Assembly (NCBI GenBank): GCA_963995505.1
Contig: OZ023192.1
Span: 12,383,001-12,447,000, forward strand
Direction of reading: 5' to 3'
From: Hypericum androsaemum
Taxonomy: Eukaryota; Streptophyta; Magnoliopsida; Malpighiales; Hypericaceae
Length of the DNA stretch: 64,000 bases
Of this stretch, positions 11,601 through 22,374 are shown piece after piece. The position numbers and the translations under genes are program-made. Position 1 is the first letter of the stretch. Each line of letters begins with the position of its first letter. Below the pieces are notes generated by a model, which was given only the letters and a program-made list of their open reading frames with translations, was not told the DNA's origin and searched no databases.

Positions 11601-12003
11601 ATGATATCTTCAATTGCCAACTTTTGTGCAATGTTTGTATTTTTTTTGGTGTCTTTGATTACACCCCCTCTCGCTATATCCCAAGACGTTGTAAATGTGT
11701 TTTGCCCTAGTTTCCAAATACCAAATCCTTCATTCTGTTTGTCTTAATTCAAAATTATCAACGACGTACTGCTGCTAATTTATCGATCACCAGCAAGACA
11801 ACGTTCATTATAGCCGTCATCAAAGCCAAATAACTCTCCCGCCAAATTAAGACATTGCTAAGGAGAAATACAGCTTATTATAAAAAAATGTGGCCTTTCA
11901 GTCAGTCGATGATTGTCAATATGTGATATCAACATTTGGATTTTACTTCAAGAGAACAATTTAGATATTAGAAAATATATTAGCATCATCTTGACACTCA
12001 ATA
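11601..12003 (+). pseudogene. PMEI-like inhibitor, copy E (interrupted pseudogene)
   Basis: From ATG 11601 the frame encodes a leader like the intact copies (MISSIANFCAMFVFFLVSL...LAISQDVV). It keeps the first two cysteines (VFCPS, SFCLS), then hits TAA directly after. The middle is partly deleted: the third-cysteine region is missing, and text jumps from the kakq-equivalent to the gtcgatgattgtcaatatgtg fourth-cysteine region at about 11910. The C-terminal codons are split by a SINE at 12004, whose 3' target repeat at 14147-14162 restores the gene's last codons. Dead before or after the insertion cannot be told. Confidence 0.85.
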
Positions 12004-14146
12004 GCCAATTTGGCACAACGTAATAGGCATATATTGAGGTATAAAAATAATTTCGGCAATGTCTACATATTTCGAGGTATCCGGTGTGGTCTCAAGGTAA
12101 CCGGGTGACCGGTGACTGATGTGGTCTCAAAGTGACCGGTGGACGGTGTTGTCTCAAAGCGATCACTTCTGGTTTTGAGTTGGAAAGAGATTATCAATGG
12201 TCTCCCCTCCATCGAGTCCGATGACAGTCTACATGGTCGAAACCGGTGACGATAGACCACTTTATTTTATTGTCCTTGGTTAACTTCGACTTGTCCTTGC
12301 ATGACAACGTTCTTTCGTGATAAATTGGCCGTTACTTTGAACTCGTAGGTTGGAATGAGGAGATTCTTATGGCTATGGCAAGGCGAGACATGTATCTACA
12401 ACTTTTTTTTTCAAGAGCCTTACCTAGTTCGGATCAGAAGCAGGTCTAAACAAAGCGCCAAAGTGTGGTGTTAGCTTGCTCGATGAGTTCTGATGGACTT
12501 TGGTAGATCAACGGTTGATTTTGACTCAGACATTAGATTGAGATGCTTCTTTCCACTATAGAAAGGTAAGACAAAGCACGGATTGAGACAATTCAAGCTT
12601 TTCTGAGAATTCAAGACATAAATCTACAATTTTGTAGTTTATGATATCTTCCGATTTGGGGCAGAAGTAGGTTAAAAATTTAGGTCAAAGTGGGAGGACG
12701 CTTTGGTCCTCAATGCGGAAAGCAAGAGGACGCTTTGACCTTCGAGGCAGGAGCCCGGAGGGTATTTTAGCCTTTAAGGCAGGAGCTTGGATGGGCACTT
12801 TGACGATGTCGGGAAGTAAAGTGGCAGCATGGAGTCTAGGAGCCCGTGTCGGGAAGTAAAGTGGTGGCAAGTCCCTTCCACTTTAACTTGATGGCAAGCC
12901 TTTCCCACTTGGGCTTAGCGGCAAGCCTTCCCATTTAAGCTTGGTAGTGGATGATCTCCCACTTTGGGTTTGGTAGTGGACGTTATCCCGCTTTGCGCTT
13001 GATAGTGATCGTCATCCCACTTTGGACAAGCCTGTCCATTTTGGGCTTGGCGGTAGTCCAAGTCCGCATTCGACTTTAAGATAGTATGCTACCTTAGTAG
13101 TGAAAGCGGGAAGGTCTGCTTCGATCCTTGAGGCGATAACGGGTCACCTAGGGCCTAAAAGTGGTAAGTCCCATTTTGGACTTATAGGCGGGAAGTTGGC
13201 TTTGGGTTCGGAGGTCGTCTTGACCTTCAAGGCAGGAAGATAATTCCAGGCTCAAAGGCGGGAAGTGCTTGGCTGGGTTTCGGCCGCTCGACCTACTTTG
13301 AGGATATAGGCGGTATGTACCGCCTTGTTTGTAAAAGCTGGAAGAGAGTTCTGCCTTAGGGGCCCAAGCGGGAAGATGACTTCGGGTTCAAATGCGGGAA
13401 GGTTGCCTTGAGTATTCATTTTGGGTTTGTTTGTGCGGTAAGTACCTTTTGAGTCTAGAGGCGGGAAGCAAGGTCCGCCTTGACTATCAAAGCGGTAGAT
13501 GGCTTAATGGGCTAGGTGGAAAGGTTGGATTTGAAGGCGCCAGCTTGTGCGCTTTTTGGGGTTTGCTTTGGGCCTAAAGGTGGTAGGTTGCTTGGACGAC
13601 GACGAGCTTGAGACAGAATTTTGCATAGAAGATTCGAGAGGGTAAAGTCGGCCTATATTTTCCTAAGTTGAGCCGGAATTTCTGATATTCGGGCAAGACT
13701 TGGTATATTTTTATTTGGGCTGCAGTTGCTCGATCGGCACGGTTTGAAACTTCCTATTCAAAGATGGGATGTACTCATTGGAGGAAGATGGCTTACGTTT
13801 TTCTATTCTAAGCCGGGATGATTTGGAAACAATATATTCATTCGGGACGGGATTTCTTGTCTTGGAAGGACAGAGCTAGGTCAAGACGTGCTATATAAAG
13901 AGAGCTCGGGCAAAGAATAAGAAATCAACAAACACAACAACCAACTACTCTATTTTTCTTGTATCGTTTTCCTTTCCGTAGCATAGCCTAGCCTTGCATA
14001 GATTTAGACCGGCCTTGGAACGACCACTCCGGATCCTTCTCCGATTACTTATTCACTTATCTCGCAACAGCATAACATGACTTGATGGAGGCCAATGGTT
14101 CAATCCCTGGCAGGTGTAACTAGGAGTAATACTTACCTTGAAAAAA
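12004..14146 (+). mobile_element. Second SINE, split by a nested solo LTR
   Basis: Direct repeats atcttgacactcaata (11988-12003) and atcttgatactgaata (14147-14162) match at 14 of 16 positions and bound an insertion in PMEI copy E. Without the nested LTR the insert is about 100 bp: 12004-12031 joined to 14075-14146. It carries tggcacaacg (A-box-like), ggttcaatccctgg (a good B-box match, 14097-14110) and an A-rich tail (ttgaaaaaaa). This is the layout of a tRNA-derived SINE. Confidence 0.7.
12032..14069 (+). mobile_element. Solo LTR (2.04 kb) of the 28-34.7 kb element family
   Basis: Flanked by the 5-bp duplication gcata at 12027-12031 and 14070-14074. It ends ctcgcaaca like the LTRs at 28150-29736 and 32723-34655, and shares with them a TATA box in the same setting (ctatataaag at 13891-13900, after gctaggtcaagac) and a downstream block around gaccactccggatcc. 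It starts tattgagg where relatives have tgttg, one G>A change from a normal TG start. Much of 12690-13620 is a degenerate array of ggcgggaag-like words. No internal region is present, so it arose by LTR-LTR recombination. Confidence 0.8.
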
Positions 14147-14162
14147 ATCTTGATACTGAATA

Positions 14163-15094
14163 AACATCTCTAATGTCGTCCTTCTGAGTCTATTGAACGA
14201 GAGTGGCAGCTGCATTTTGTGCAGACTTGGTGCGAAGGCTTCAAAGTAATAGATGTAATCCCTCTCTGTTTAATTACTTAAAATGATGATTGTGTGAAGG
14301 TTTCCTTCTCGAGGTTGTTCGCTCATTCATGTTTATTTAATAAAAATTCAGGCATAACGCGTTGTTCCCCTAAAAAATTCATAAATTAAGGTTAGTGAAG
14401 ATATGGTATGGTTAAATTTTTTATTGAATAGCAGATAGAATATCATGAAGTAAAGTCGATAAAATCAATCAAATATCGAAAAATAGGTCACCTAGGAGTA
14501 TTCAACTCGATATTTTATTATGAATTTCTTATTTGAAAAGGGCTAAAAGTCGTAGGATCCACCTAATTTCGGATGAAATAACTCGTAGGTCCTGAATAAA
14601 CTCTCGAGATTTTTCTTACACAATCAAGAGTCAAAACAACTAAGAACACAAAAAAAGAGTATGAAGTAGAAATGAGCTTACATTGGATTTCCATTTGTAA
14701 TAAACCATAGAGAAATAAAAGTACAAAGATCTGCTAATGAGACAATTATTTTATATCAATCAAAAAATTTATTTTAAAATTATTAAAAATAAAACAGTGT
14801 CAAATATTTCTTAAAAAAATTTCATCGTCTTTTGAAAATGCTATCTAATTTGAGATTAGTCATCTCAATAAATCTGGATATTACATGATACAAAAAACAA
14901 TAGTAGAAACAACTGGCGATTGCATCATGTTTGTGCGATTGCTTGCTCCAATTAGGCTATAAATACTTGCTTTACTATTAATACAATTCTCACTTACGAC
15001 AAAAAAGATATAAAAAAAACTTGTTCGTTCAGAGTGGTGAGTGAAGGTTCATCGCTTTTTCACAAAGTAGCACACTGACAGTCAAACTTTGGTC
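14163..15094 (+). other. 3' flank of PMEI copy E
   Basis: Resumes the copy E 3' end (taaacatct) and follows the same noncoding sequence seen after other PMEI copies: acttcaaagtaatag, gatgattgtgtga, atgtttatttaataaaa, then ggatgaaataactcg. No gene. It is interrupted at about 15095 by the foldback element and resumes at 17168. Confidence 0.65.
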
Positions 15095-17157
15095 ATTTGA
15101 TTTAACCCTCTCTATTTGTAAGAAAATAATTAGCACCTCATACTTTAAATTGGTTCAAATAGCACCTCCTATTTTTAAAAATAGGACAATTAGAATCTTG
15201 AAACTAAGTTTGTAGGGACCTATGACACATCTACATCCAAATGGCGTCCACATTAGTAAAACATTAATACATTATCATACTGTTCTAAAAAATTAAAAAA
15301 ATCAACGGGATAAATACATTATCATGCTGGGTGATGCTTTGACCAGAAAATTGCTACTATTAAATTTTTTTTCTTGTTTGAGCTCGTCCGAGGGATACTG
15401 AATGTCGATGTAAAGCCATGGCATGATGCTCCTGGGTGCCCAATTATTGGTTCCAAATCCAACCATAGCCCCATTAGCCTCACTTTTTCATGACGCAAAT
15501 TAGTTATTGGAGGTTTTCTACGCTAGTAACTGAATTTAGATTTCTAGATTGTTTTGGAGGTTTTGTACATTTGAGAGGAAGAGGACTTTAATACCTTCAT
15601 ATGGCTCCATGAGAAGTCAATGAAGAGGTGGTCGAAAAGGATGTTTTTTCTTGGTGATGTCGGATTTTCTGACAAATCTCAGAATGGGGTTGTCAGAAAA
15701 TATTTTCTAAGAAACTGCACAAACTGTGCATTTTTATTTGCAAAAAAGGCACAAAATCGTACATTTTCTCTAGAAAATGCACGATTTTGTACGATTTCTT
15801 GCAAAAGTTGGCCTTGAAATTAAAAAAAAGTACAAAAAGTTGCGTTTGTGCGTGCAATGTTGATTTTTGCACTAAGACGCACAACTTTGGGCGTTTTTAT
15901 CAGTTTTTTCTTTTTTTCGTTATTTCCCTTTTTTCTATTATAATTTGAGAATATACGAGATAATTAAAGAGACCATAACTTTTTACTCTAGATTTTGATT
16001 GAAGTGATTCAAGTTGTTATATGAAGCTGAGACTTATATCTACAATTTTGTAGTTTATACCTTCTTAAAATTCAGAGTTTAAATATGTCAAAATTTTATT
16101 TAATTCAAGAGTCAACTCTTGATATTTAAAGAATTGTTTGATATCTTTACACCCTGAAATGGGAGAAAAAATAAATACCAAAGTTGTAGATATACATCTC
16201 TGCTACACACAGCAACTTGAATTACCTCAAACGGACTTTAGAGTAAGAAGTTGCGGCTCTCCAACCGCAATTAGTCAACCACAACTCGTCACGACTCTTG
16301 ACTTCAAATGAATTTTCGACATCTTTACACTTCAAAGTTGTAGATATATGTCTCAACTTGGCACAACAACTTGAATCACCTCAAACGGACTCCGGAGTAA
16401 GAAATTCGGCTCCCTAACCAAAATTAGTCGACAGTAACTAGGTCAACTCTTGACTTCAAATAAAATTTCGTCATCTTTAAACTCCGAATTTCGAGAAGAT
16501 ATAAACTTCAAAGTTGTAGATATACATCTCAACTTCACAAAAAAAATTGAATCACTTTAATCGAACTCTGAAGTAAGAAATTGTAGTCTCTTAAATTATT
16601 CGGTCTCTTCACAAATTCTAAGAGAAAAAAGAAAATAACGAAAAAAATGATAAAAACGCCCAAAGTTGTGCATTTTTGGGCAAACATTAACTAAGCTGAC
16701 TTTTTGCAAGAAACTGCACAAAATCATGCATTTTTCAAAAGAAATTGCAAAATTTTGTGCTGTTTCTTGTAAATAAAAATGCACAATTTTGTGCGATTTC
16801 TTACACAATTTTAGATAAAAAAAACTTTTTCTGATAACCTCATTTTGAGATTTGTCGAAAAATCTGATACCACAAAGAAAAAATACCCGTCGAAAAGAGG
16901 AGAGGAGAGGTGAAGGGGAGAGAGAGATTTCATGAACTACTTAATTCTTTATAACAACACGATAATGTGTTAACTTTTTACTCACATGAACGCGATTTGG
17001 ATGCCACGTGAATGTAGATGTGTCACATGTCAAAAAAATTGGTTTCATGGTTCTAATTGTCCTATTTTTTAAAGTACAAGGTGCTATTTAGACCAATTTT
17101 AAATAGGAGGTGATAATTGACTTTTTTATAAGTAAAGAGTTAAATAAACTTTATTCC
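15095..17157. mobile_element. Foldback/MULE-like DNA transposon with long inverted arms
   Basis: The two ends are inverted copies. 15115-15310 (agcacctc, aggacaattagaa, gacacatctacat) matches the reverse complement of 16960-17140, and the inversion continues inward: 15690-15920 pairs with 16600-16820, and 15970-16110 with 16460-16590. Arms are about 1 kb each with a short centre. Possible target duplication aactttggtc (15085-15094) / aactttgatc (17158-17167), one mismatch. No transposase; short ORFs are arm sequence. Class is inferred: MULE is favoured by long TIRs and a 9-10 bp duplication. Confidence 0.65.
16110..16600 (+). repeat. Tandem subrepeats at the centre of the foldback element
   Basis: Three direct, diverged copies of a ~130-170 bp unit, each with tgacttcaaat/gatatttaaag, a catcttta(c/a)ac word, caaagttgtagatata, gaatcac/gaattac and ggactc.g.agtaag. 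Copies lie at about 16120-16290, 16300-16440 and 16440-16600. A fourth, inverted copy at 15970-16110 forms part of the left arm. Confidence 0.65.
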
Positions 17158-17167
17158 AACTTTGATC

Positions 17168-17972
17168 TTATTTCCCGGTAGGCTTCCATGTATGACCCAC
17201 TCCCCACCCGAATTTATGCTTCTACTATTAAAGGACGATACTGGTGTGGGGAGTTAACCAATTTTTTGTTTTGTAATTACTGGCTGTCTATGAATAAACG
17301 AGTCCATGTAACTCACCATTTCCAAAATTCTTTATCCCATTTTTAATACTTACGTATATAAGTTTCTACAAATATTCTATGGAAAACTTTATTTTAGTAA
17401 TTTGACTATTTGTACAAGTGATTCAAAACACATCAAACTAGTAAGTTAGATAATTGCATACACATTAATGAGAAATGTATGAATTACAACGTATCACGTA
17501 GGAATTTATTTTTTAGGTTATTTATGTAGACGTTCAACTAATAACATGATAAAAAATATATATAATCGAAATAAAATAACTTTGAACAAGCCTAACAAAA
17601 ATCATAATAAATTTTACTAGATATAAAATTAAAATTCTAAAAATATATTGGGATTTAAATTTTTTGCACACCAATCGACGTACAATCTGTATGAAAAATT
17701 CATTCAAAATCCTAAATTATTTTATCTTTACTTGAGACAAAGAGTAAGTTTTTATCTATAGTTGCAATTAAATGAGTAATATCTAATCAACCTCTAAAAT
17801 ATCTTCCTTACAATTAGAAGAGTAATCAATATTGTACTAGCTCGGCCTAAATATTATTCATCTTAAAGAATAACAAACTATATATATCTTTTTTTTTGTT
17901 TTGTAAAGATATATTTTGTAAAATTTATGTGCGCAAATTTATCAACATTTCATATTAGGAGATTTATATATC
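17168..17972 (+). other. End of copy E flank and 5' flank of PMEI copy D
   Basis: 17280-17370 (tggctgtctatgaataaacgag) matches the distal 3' flank of copies A, B and C. From about 17510 the sequence matches the 5' flanks of those copies. Near 17680-17700 it holds the uninterrupted target acaatctgtatgaaa where copies A, B and C carry a SINE. No gene. Confidence 0.65.
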
Positions 17973-18188
17973 GGTCAACTTTCCAAAACAAGCATTTTGT
18001 TATGTAATTGCTTCTTTTGGAAGTGGAATTACATTTTCAAACAATTGAAATTATATCCATAATATGTTTTATATAAAAGTGTAAGGCTAATATATAGGTC
18101 AACCTTCCAAAACAAGCATTTAGTTATGTAATTGCTTGTTTTGGAAGTGTAATCACATTTCCAAACGATTGTAATATAAAAGTGCAAG
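17973..18188 (+). promoter_or_regulatory. Tandemly duplicated promoter of PMEI copy D with dyad and TATA box
   Basis: Two modules start ggtcaac at 17973 and 18097, and each ends in tataaaagtg.aagg. The second holds a perfect 14-bp inverted repeat, TTCCAAAACAAGCA (18105-18118) and TGCTTGTTTTGGAA (18133-18146); the first has the same dyad with one mismatch. The proximal TATA box tataaaag is at 18175-18182, about 93 bp before the ATG, leaving room for a leader of about 60 nt. Regulatory function is inferred from position and conservation. Confidence 0.6.
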
Positions 18189-18274
18189 GCCGTTGGCTTT
18201 CAACTCGTGGAAAACGAAAACATAATCTCTTAGAAAATAAGGAGGCTAGAAATAAATCACACCCAAAAGCAACA

Positions 18275-18799
18275 ATGATGTCTTCAATTGTCATCCTTTG
18301 TTCATTGTTTGTACTTTCGTTGGTGTCCTTGATCACACCATCTATGGCTATATCTCAAGACGACATACATGCAGTTTGCTCTGATTTTGAACTACGAGAT
18401 CATTCATTCTGTTTTTCCTATTTCAAAAAAATTCCCGGCGTATCTACTGCGAGCTCATCGATCATCACCAAGACAACTACCATTACAACCATCATTAAAG
18501 CTAAACAAACTTACCAACAAATTGCGACATTTATAAACAAAAAACCACCTTATTACCCATATATTGTCTCGTCAATGTGCGAGACCCGCTACGAGAGTGT
18601 AATAGAAAACTTGCGAGATGCTCTAGGAGAATTTGCAGCAGGGGAAAAATCTGGCTTTCTTTCGAAACTACTGGTAGCTCTTGAATTAATTGATGATTGT
18701 CAATATGTAATAGCAAAATACGGGCTTCCCTTCGAGCAGAGCAATTTAGATATAGAAAAATATATTATCATAATCTTGATACTCAATAAACATCTGTAA
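18275..18799 (+). CDS. PMEI-domain secreted inhibitor-like protein, copy D (intact)
   Basis: 174 aa, single exon. The ATG at 18275 is chosen because a TATA box lies inside the longer upstream frame, which starts only at GTG. Residues 1-25 form a signal peptide (MMSSIVILCSLFVLSLVSL, cleavage near SMA-IS), so the product is secreted. The mature part has the four PMEI cysteines at 35, 46, 102 and 142, and the helix text SMCETRYESVIENL, ALELIDDC and NLDIEKY, as in pectin methylesterase/invertase inhibitors. Known members bind pectin methylesterase or acid invertase in the cell wall or vacuole; which partner applies here cannot be told. aataaa at 18873-18878 is a polyadenylation candidate. It is the most diverged intact copy. 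Confidence 0.83.
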   Translation: MMSSIVILCSLFVLSLVSLITPSMAISQDDIHAVCSDFELRDHSFCFSYFKKIPGVSTASSSIITKTTTITTIIKAKQTYQQIATFINKKPPYYPYIVSSMCETRYESVIENLRDALGEFAAGEKSGFLSKLLVALELIDDCQYVIAKYGLPFEQSNLDIEKYIIIILILNKHL

Positions 18800-19312
18800 T
18801 ATTGTCCTCTAGGGCCTATTGAGCGAGAATGGCAACTGCAGTTTGTGCAGACCTGACGGAGGGCTTCAAAGTAATAAAGATGTTACTCCTATTTATTTAG
18901 CTGCTTATGATGATGATTGTATGAGGGTTTCCTTCCCAAGGTTAATGTCCCTCTTCGGTTTTGTATTGATGTGTATTTGGATACTTTAGTAAGGTAAATC
19001 TACACAGTTGTACTCATTCTATTCGATGATTAATTCTAATTGAATAACAGAAAGAAAACATAAAATAAATTCGATAAAATCAATAATAACATCTAAAAAA
19101 TAGGTCAGCTAGGAAACTCGATATTCTACTATGACCTTCTCATTTAAAAAATGCTAAATACTGTAGAGTAATTTCGGATGGAATAAGCGGTGGGTCTAGA
19201 ATAAATCTCTGAGATTTTTCACATAGAGTAAAAATAAAATAAAATAAAAAAGGAGTACCAAGTAGAAGTGACTTAGAGCAGAAATAATTGTTCTATATTA
19301 ATTAAGAAAGTT
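18800..19312 (+). other. 3' flank of PMEI copy D
   Basis: Noncoding, with the family's usual 3' words (cttcaaagtaataaag, gatgatgattgtatgag, ggatggaataagcggtgggtc). It passes directly into the 5'-truncated copy F. No gene. Confidence 0.6.
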
Positions 19313-19411
19313 ATACTTCAAAATTATCACTGGCCTACGTGCCGGTGACTCATCAATCATCATCATGATAACCCTAAAAAAAATCATCAACAACATAGCA
19401 ATCATTATAGC

Positions 19412-20052
19412 TAGGAATAACAATGGGTAGGGTAGGGTATTGTTAGGACCTTACTCATACTCTAGTTTTTTTGTTGGACCCATGCTTTACTTTCAACCCT
19501 ACAAATTTTCAGGGTCCACAGGGTCTGACCCTTTAACGTTCGGTATTTTCATAATTTTTAATGGAAAGTTAATTTTTATATAATATTTAAATAAATTCAA
19601 GACATCTACTACATTCCACATCAACATTCAATAGAAAATTGATGAAACATCAAATTTTGTAATTTAATTTTAATAGTACATAGTTTTTCTTTTCAAGTTT
19701 GAAGTACATAAATAATTCAACAAAAAAAATAAAATTTTGGCTTCTAGTGATCCATCGTTCACGACATCTTCTAAGCTGGTTGTGTAATAACATAATAAAT
19801 ATGTTAAAGTTCACAATAAAGTATATTATACATATTATATTACGTCTAATTATGGTCTAACTATGGTCTAATTAGGGTAAGGTTCGACCCACAGGGCCTA
19901 ACTATGGATTCATACCATGCCCTAGACCCTACTTCTAAACATGGACTCATACCTGTACCTTATCCTAGACCCGATCAGAATCAACATACCCTAGACTTGT
20001 AGGATAAAAATAGAGTTCGACCCTCAGTATATAGGTATTTCTACCGTCTCTA
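19412..20052. mobile_element. hAT-type MITE (641 bp) in PMEI copy F
   Basis: Exact 8-bp target duplication attatagc at 19404-19411 and 20053-20060. Ends are taggaataacaatggg and, read inward from the right, tagagacggtagaaat; both resemble decayed tagggatggcaatggg-type hAT ends. No coding capacity. Confidence 0.7.
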
Positions 20053-20190
20053 ATTATAGCCATCATCAAAGCCAAATAAACCCCCACCACTTAAAACACT
20101 ACTAAAAGGAAAATACAAATTATTATAAAAACATGCGGCCTTGTAATCATTCGATGATTGTTAATATGTGATATAAAAATTCAGATTTCC

Positions 20191-20532
20191 TTTTTTTCTC
20201 AATTGCGAACTTTATTAATAAAATAAAAAGAAAATTATTCGAAACAATCAGACTCTAGATGAGACATCTATACTTAAATTATTCCTGAAGTGGGTAGTCA
20301 CAAGTAAACTAAATCCCATTAATAGTAAAAACTACAACTACAAATCTCAGCATCCATGACAAAAGTCCAGACATTCCCTGGCACTAGATAGCGTAGTTGT
20401 AACCGCAAACCTTAGTAAAAAAATTTATCGCTCAAAAATCCTAAAATAAATTAGCGACAGAGAAAAATAATATCAAAATTATGTTACTAATATTTACCCC
20501 ATGAAAAACAAAAATAAGGAAGAAAAAATAAT
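20191..20532 (-). mobile_element. Short non-LTR retroposon, minus strand, in PMEI copy F
   Basis: Flanked by the 11-bp duplication ttcagatttcc (20180-20190 and 20533-20543). It begins with a T run on the plus strand (tttttttctc), i.e. a polyA tail on the minus strand, as for a 5'-truncated LINE or a SINE. No ORF. Which of the two it is cannot be decided. Confidence 0.6.
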
Positions 20533-20670
20533 TTCAGATTTCCCTTCAAGAAGAACAATTCAGATATTGGAAAATATATTACTCTTAATTTAAACTTTGG
20601 TGAGTAGAGGTCTATCATTTTTTCGCAAGGTAGAAAATTGACTATTGGACTTTGGTTTTATTATAGAAAG

Positions 20671-21396
20671 TGTTGGAATTGAATGATGGAGTTCAAGAAA
20701 AAAGTGAAAAGCCCAAAGTGGGAGGCCCAATATGGATTGAAAAAGGGCATTACCACATTGAAAAATGCAATAAAGTTTACTTTGTTTATAAGGAAGTGCT
20801 CCTTGTTAGCTAGAAATTAAGTTGACCACCTGGAAAAGCAACTCGGACATGCTACGAGGATGGTGCTACCGAGCACGCGCACTCGCGTGTGCGCATGGCG
20901 CTTTCTGGCACACGTGCACATCGTTGCAAAGAGCTTCAAAGTTTTTGCCGAAGCTCAGAAACCACTCGTACCTGCGCAAGCTGCTCGGACAAAGAGGCAC
21001 GAAGGGCTGGAACGTCCCGGAGACTTTCAGACGACAGAAGGGTCACGAGCGAATTCGAAGGACACACATGCGAATCCAGAAACTCCAAGAAGACCGTAGG
21101 ATCACGAGCAGTGCCTGGAAGACCTGTGACCGAAGAGGCAAGAGCCTAAAGGCACCTGCACGCATCTAGAAGCATCTACTGGCCAATAGGGTGCCTCGCC
21201 ATCCAGAAATGAGTAAGGATCGTGCCTTCTCGGAAGTGGCAGGCCACCCTTTGGATTCCAACCTCCATTGCCCATAAATAGAGCACCCCCCAGGCCGTAA
21301 ACACTGAATACGGGGCAATCTCGTCTTACTGAGAAAGAGTCAAACTCTTGCCTCGACTAAAATCCTAATTAAGTACACCACCTCTGACTAACAACA
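20671..21396 (+). mobile_element. Copia solo LTR (726 bp) with perfect 5-bp TSD
   Basis: Starts TGTTGG and ends ACAACA, with gaaag at 20666-20670 and 21397-21401. It is the same LTR family as the inverted copy at 8879-9866. ORFs at 20822-21169 in three frames are LTR text, not genes. Confidence 0.85.
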
Positions 21397-22374
21397 GAAA
21401 GACAAAGCACCGAAGAAAAAAAAAGGTTATGTTCCAATTGGGATGTACGTGTTCTCTCCCTAGTAGAGCTTCTCTCTCTAAACTCTCCCCAGGATGAGGA
21501 GGTGGCCGAAATGCAATGAGAAACTTAGCTTCACTAACATGGCCCTCTCTCTCTCTCTAATGTTTTCTCCTGGCCCGCAAAACTTGATTAATAGATCATC
21601 GGCCTTTTGATCATGGTGGATAAAATCGCTCTTGCCGATCTGGACAAGGAGGAGATGCTGAGAATGAAAATCCAACTTGATGTTGGTGCTCCCCTTCTCA
21701 AAATCTAATTGTCACGACCCGAGAATTGAATAGATCATTCTAAGCAATAAATTTAGATAATTTATAATTAAAAAAGTACAACAATAACTCAGAAATGAAA
21801 AGAAAATGGAGCAGTAGAGGTCTCTAATATCTGTGCATCCGAAGGTTTAAAAAAATATGGGCTGTATTTAACTTTATTTTAAAAAGGGGTAGATACTCAA
21901 GGTTTGAAATAATGTATTAGTAAGTTTAGTACTTAGTAAATTAGTTCTTAAATTTTGAAAAATCGAACTCATTAATTCCCAAAACTAATTTTTTACCTCA
22001 ACTCTAGTTAAATTGTCACATAAAATTATCAAAACACTCATTACTCACTTTCAAAACATTTTCCATGCTAAAATACCTATACTAATAAAACAAAAGCAAG
22101 CTAAGCATGGGGGAAAACCCAAGGACGAGATTCTTTGGGATGTGAATAATAGATTAACAAACGACATTTGCATCCAGCCCCGAGCTGATAGTAATTCTTC
22201 CAGGGAAACGAATTAAACCAAACAAATTAACCCAGCACCTCGAAATCGCAGCATCTATTTCGTGTAGTCATTATTCAATTAGCAAGATTGGGTATTGATT
22301 CTTCCTTACTCGTTTATATCAGCTCATGGACAAGCATAAGCACAAGATATAGATGGATGGAATTCGGATAATCA
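21397..22374. other. No gene recognised
   Basis: About 1 kb. 21430-21710 includes CT-rich runs (21540-21560) and a short frame without recognisable domains. tgtcacgacccgag at 21711 resembles the start of the LTR at 60427 (tgtcacgaccc), but the likeness does not continue far enough to call an element. The rest is A+T-rich. Confidence 0.4.

Larger units (their letters stand above)
19313..20600 (+). pseudogene. PMEI-like inhibitor, copy F (fragment hit by two insertions)
   Basis: Three separated pieces match the PMEI copies in order. 19313-19411 matches the post-Cys2 region (tacttcaaaattatc, gactcatcaatcatc). 20061-20180 carries catcatcaaagccaaataaa and then tcgatgattgttaatatgtg, the Cys4 region with TGT changed to TGT-less text. 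20544-20600 is the C-terminal part (cttcaagaagaacaatt). The 5' half with the leader is missing, the middle is deleted, and a hAT MITE (19412-20052) and a short retroposon (20191-20532) sit inside. No product is possible. Confidence 0.75.

Noticed and set aside
14075..14146. A tRNA gene (ggttcaatccctgg)
   Set aside because: Only the B box fits; there is no cloverleaf or acceptor stem. SINE flanked by a target duplication explains it.
20822..21169. Overlapping ORFs of 79-115 aa
   Set aside because: Entirely inside a copia solo LTR with TSD; not conserved as frames in the inverted copy at 8879-9866.
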